64,000 bases of DNA. Origin: Agreia bicolorata. Lineage in GTDB: Bacteria; Actinomycetota; Actinomycetes; Actinomycetales; Microbacteriaceae. This document shows, piece by piece, positions 61,988-64,000 of the stretch; positions within the stretch are counted from its first letter, which is position 1; the number at the start of each line of letters is the position of its first letter. Under the pieces are notes generated by a model, which searched no databases, was not told the origin of the DNA, and saw only the letters and a program-made list of their open reading frames with translations. The stretch spans positions 62,001-126,000 of the forward strand of contig NZ_JYFC01000002.1 of assembly GCF_000938265.1 (NCBI RefSeq). Direction: 5' to 3'. Position numbers and translations under genes: made by a program.

Positions 61988-63091
61988 TTACTTGGCAGCG
62001 AAGTAGAACTTCGTGCCGTCGAGGCTCGACACGACCCAGCGTCCTTGCTCGACTCCGCTCGTCGGAATGGCCAGCGCGATGTTGCCCGACGCGGAATCTC
62101 CTGGAGTCAGTTCGGCGCCGGAATCGATGGCGCCGGGAGGGATCGCGACCGTGTCGTACGGGCTGTACGTCGTGCCGTCGGCTGCCTCGAAGCCGACCAG
62201 AACCAACACCGGGTATCCCGTGTCGGTTCCTACGTAGGTGACCGTGATGGGCAGCAGCGCGTACGACGTTCCCGCCGGGGCGGCGGCGTTGAACGAGTTC
62301 TCCGCGGCTACTGCTGCGTCGGCGTTGAGTGTGGGCGCGTTGACCGTGACCTTCCACGTCGGCTCGCCCAACTGCGAGAGTTCTACGCTCGATCCGAGCG
62401 GTGCGGGGTTCTCCTTCGATCCGACGTCTCCGGCTGCGGGGGCGCCTTGCTCGCCTGTCGATGTGTCGTCGCCCGGCACGACAGGCTCCGAGGTGACCGA
62501 CGGGTAGTTGGTCTCGAGGCTGTCGCTCACGCTGGTGAAGAACAGGTTCGTGTACACGATCGACAACACGATCGAGAGCACAAGAGCAAGCAGCGACACG
62601 CTGCTTGCAACGATCGCGAGGGTCTTCTTGCGCCCCTTGAGGAAGATCGCAATGACGCCCAGAACCAGCGCTATGAAGGCGAAGAAGCCGGTGATGTAGT
62701 TGAGGAAGGGAATGAATGATCCGAGAAGGGCCAGGCTGCCGATGATCAAAGACGAGAGAGCGAGCCCGCCCGGCCCGGTTTTCGGCCGGATCGTTCCAGG
62801 TGCATACGGTGCAGCCGGGTACTGGGTGGATGCGTACTGAGCCGACGATGGGTAGGCCTGGGGTGGCTGCGGCGGCGGTGTTCCGTAGTCACTGACCGGC
62901 GGCGCGCCCTGAGCCGGGGGAGCCGGCGGAGCAGGGGGAGCAGCCGGGAACTGCGGGACAGTGGGGAACTGCGGCGTGTTCGGCGAACGCGGAGCGCTCG
63001 GTGCGTCGGGAGTCTCAGGAGCGTCGGGGCCAGTCGGAGTCTTGGGCTCGTCGGGACTTCCCGGAAATGCAGGAGGCTGTGTGTCTGGCAT
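61988..63091 (-). CDS. DUF4352-like extracytoplasmic protein with Pro-rich and TM regions
   Basis: A 367-residue protein. Pro-rich cytoplasmic tail (about 1-100), two or three TM segments (about 108-180: GGLALSSLIIGSLALLGSFIPFL, ALVLGVIAIFLKG, VSLLALVLSIVLSIVYT) and an extracellular Ig-like domain (about 230-367) starting ENPAPLGSSVELSQLGEPTWKVTVNAPTL. The latter resembles DUF4352/telomeric-repeat-like Ig domains found in many Gram-positive lipoproteins. It may bind other cell-surface parts. No enzyme motif is visible. Confidence 0.8.
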   Translation of the reverse strand: MPDTQPPAFPGSPDEPKTPTGPDAPETPDAPSAPRSPNTPQFPTVPQFPAAPPAPPAPPAQGAPPVSDYGTPPPQPPQAYPSSAQYASTQYPAAPYAPGTIRPKTGPGGLALSSLIIGSLALLGSFIPFLNYITGFFAFIALVLGVIAIFLKGRKKTLAIVASSVSLLALVLSIVLSIVYTNLFFTSVSDSLETNYPSVTSEPVVPGDDTSTGEQGAPAAGDVGSKENPAPLGSSVELSQLGEPTWKVTVNAPTLNADAAVAAENSFNAAAPAGTSYALLPITVTYVGTDTGYPVLVLVGFEAADGTTYSPYDTVAIPPGAIDSGAELTPGDSASGNIALAIPTSGVEQGRWVVSSLDGTKFYFAAK

Positions 63092-63259
63092 GCTCCGAGT
63101 GTGGCAGAGGAGGCGCCACCAGCGACACCCTCATGAGGGGCACGTACGGATCCACGCTTCACATGTCCGATGCCACTTCCAGACGGTCTGTCACGGGCCG
63201 AACGAGACCGGTAGGTCCCGCCACGCGATTCCGCACCGAATCACTGAGAGAGACACGCT

Positions 63260-64000
63260 CTAGCGGAGGGCGGCCCGCGCGAACAGGTCGTTCAGTGTTC
63301 CATAGTCGAGGCCGCCTGCAACGCTCTCGTAGGTGCCGACAGTGAGTAGCTCTTCTGCCGCACGCTGCGCGACGGCGTAGGCCGACTGCGCGACGCCAGA
63401 GCCGAGGCTGACACGTGCCACGCCCAACCGGCCGAGTTCGGTGACGCCGATCGATCCGGGCCCCACCATGACGTTCAGAGGAACGGCGACACCTGCCACG
63501 AGCGCGCTGACCGCGGTCTCGCTTGTCGCCCCCGGTACAAAAATGCCGTCTGCCCCTGCCTCGACATAGAGACGAGCGCGCTCAATAGCCTCGTCGATCT
63601 GCTGTGCTTCTGAACCGTTTCCTGCCAAGAAGACGTCTGTTCGGGTATTGATGAAGAGCTCCACACCGAGGCTGTCGGCTGCGTGTCTCGCGGCAGCGAT
63701 TTTCAGAACGAACTGCGCCGGGTCAGAGTGGCCATCCTCGATATTGATCCCGACAGCGCCCGCCTTCAGCACAGCTGCGACCGTCGCCGCAACGCCCTCG
63801 GGCCGGTCAGAGTAGCCACCCTCGATATCAGCCGTGACCGGTAGATCGACGGCCTCGACGATCCGCGCGATGACAGCTACCGCTGACTCACGATCGAGTT
63901 TGCTTCCATCCGGCACGCCCAGCGACCATGCCACCCCTGCGCTCGTCATCGCGATGGCCCGCGCTCCCGCGCTCTCGGTGATTCTTGCGCTGGCAACGTC
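63260..64000 (-). CDS. PEP mutase/isocitrate lyase superfamily protein (5' end outside window)
   Basis: The frame is open to the right edge (at least 246 residues; start not seen). WSLGVPDGSKLDRESAVAVIARIVEAVDLPVTADIEGGYSD (metal-binding DIEGGYSD), GINIEDGHSD and FINTRTDVFLAG match the superfamily that cleaves or rearranges C-C or P-C bonds, including 2-methylisocitrate lyase and PEP mutase. Residues before 63949 continue the family pattern (DVASARITESAGARAIAMT), so the internal ATG at 63949 is not the true start. The substrate is undecided. Confidence 0.87.
   Translation of the reverse strand, partial: DVASARITESAGARAIAMTSAGVAWSLGVPDGSKLDRESAVAVIARIVEAVDLPVTADIEGGYSDRPEGVAATVAAVLKAGAVGINIEDGHSDPAQFVLKIAAARHAADSLGVELFINTRTDVFLAGNGSEAQQIDEAIERARLYVEAGADGIFVPGATSETAVSALVAGVAVPLNVMVGPGSIGVTELGRLGVARVSLGSGVAQSAYAVAQRAAEELLTVGTYESVAGGLDYGTLNDLFARAALR

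Noticed and set aside
63260-63949. The ATG at 63949 as the start of the PEP mutase-like gene
   Set aside because: Residues encoded before it up to base 64000 continue the family pattern, so the gene runs past the window edge.

Overview
The window is about 64 kb of high-GC DNA with dense, mostly intact genes. It looks like the chromosome of an actinobacterium, most probably a member of the Microbacteriaceae. The signs are a DUF222-HNH endonuclease of the 13E12 type, an LAATG sortase-E-like sorting signal, several apparently leaderless genes with TANNNT -10 boxes 6-7 nt before the start codon, DUF6457 and DUF3140 proteins, and many GTGA/ATGA gene overlaps. I see no rRNA, tRNA, transposase, phage gene or CRISPR array. 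Both ends cut genes: a class A beta-lactamase at the left and a PEP-mutase/isocitrate-lyase family gene at the right.

Bases 1-12309 hold a C1 and molybdenum-cofactor block. It contains a zinc formaldehyde dehydrogenase, a luciferase-like flavin monooxygenase flanked by two copies of a palindromic repeat, an FdhF/YdeP-type molybdopterin oxidoreductase coupled to fdhD, a mobA-DUF6457-moeA operon, an NCS2 purine/pyrimidine permease and an ABC1 kinase. Together they could carry formaldehyde to formate and then CO2, with the Mo cofactor made locally.

Bases 12388-31578 are mixed housekeeping and resistance genes: a glycosyltransferase, a LON-domain protein coupled to a membrane protein, a CopB-type P-ATPase with a His-rich tail and a CsoR-like GC palindrome, RidA and VOC proteins, an alpha/beta hydrolase, alanine dehydrogenase with a divergent Lrp regulator, SbcD/SbcC, PhzF, an XRE-cupin regulator, a Cpe/LpqF-like lipoprotein and an acyltransferase.

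Bases 31622-45670 are the most distinctive region, a catabolic island. The minus strand carries two AHL-lactonase-like metallo-beta-lactamase proteins, an SDR, two beta-hydroxyacid dehydrogenases, a cupin, two CMD proteins, a GntR/FCD regulator and a succinate-semialdehyde-type dehydrogenase. Seven of these genes overlap or nearly abut. The plus strand, divergent from them, carries a ribose-type ABC importer with two tandem binding lipoproteins and a second SDR. The shared promoter region has two TNGTNNNACNA operators, one at each promoter. By analogy with the Agrobacterium BlcABC pathway (lactonase, hydroxyacid dehydrogenase, semialdehyde dehydrogenase), I infer uptake and breakdown of a lactone or a related cyclic or hydroxy-acid compound. 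The true substrate is unknown.

Bases 45678-64000 hold a methyltransferase, a TetR-controlled quinone oxidoreductase/DUF1304 pair, an MprF-like lysyltransferase overlapped by a membrane esterase, a MacAB-like efflux operon, a degenerate EAL-DICT sensor, a wall-anchored PAP2 phosphatase behind a PHO-box-like repeat, an alpha/beta hydrolase, the DUF222-HNH protein, a DUF4352-like membrane protein and the cut PEP-mutase family gene.
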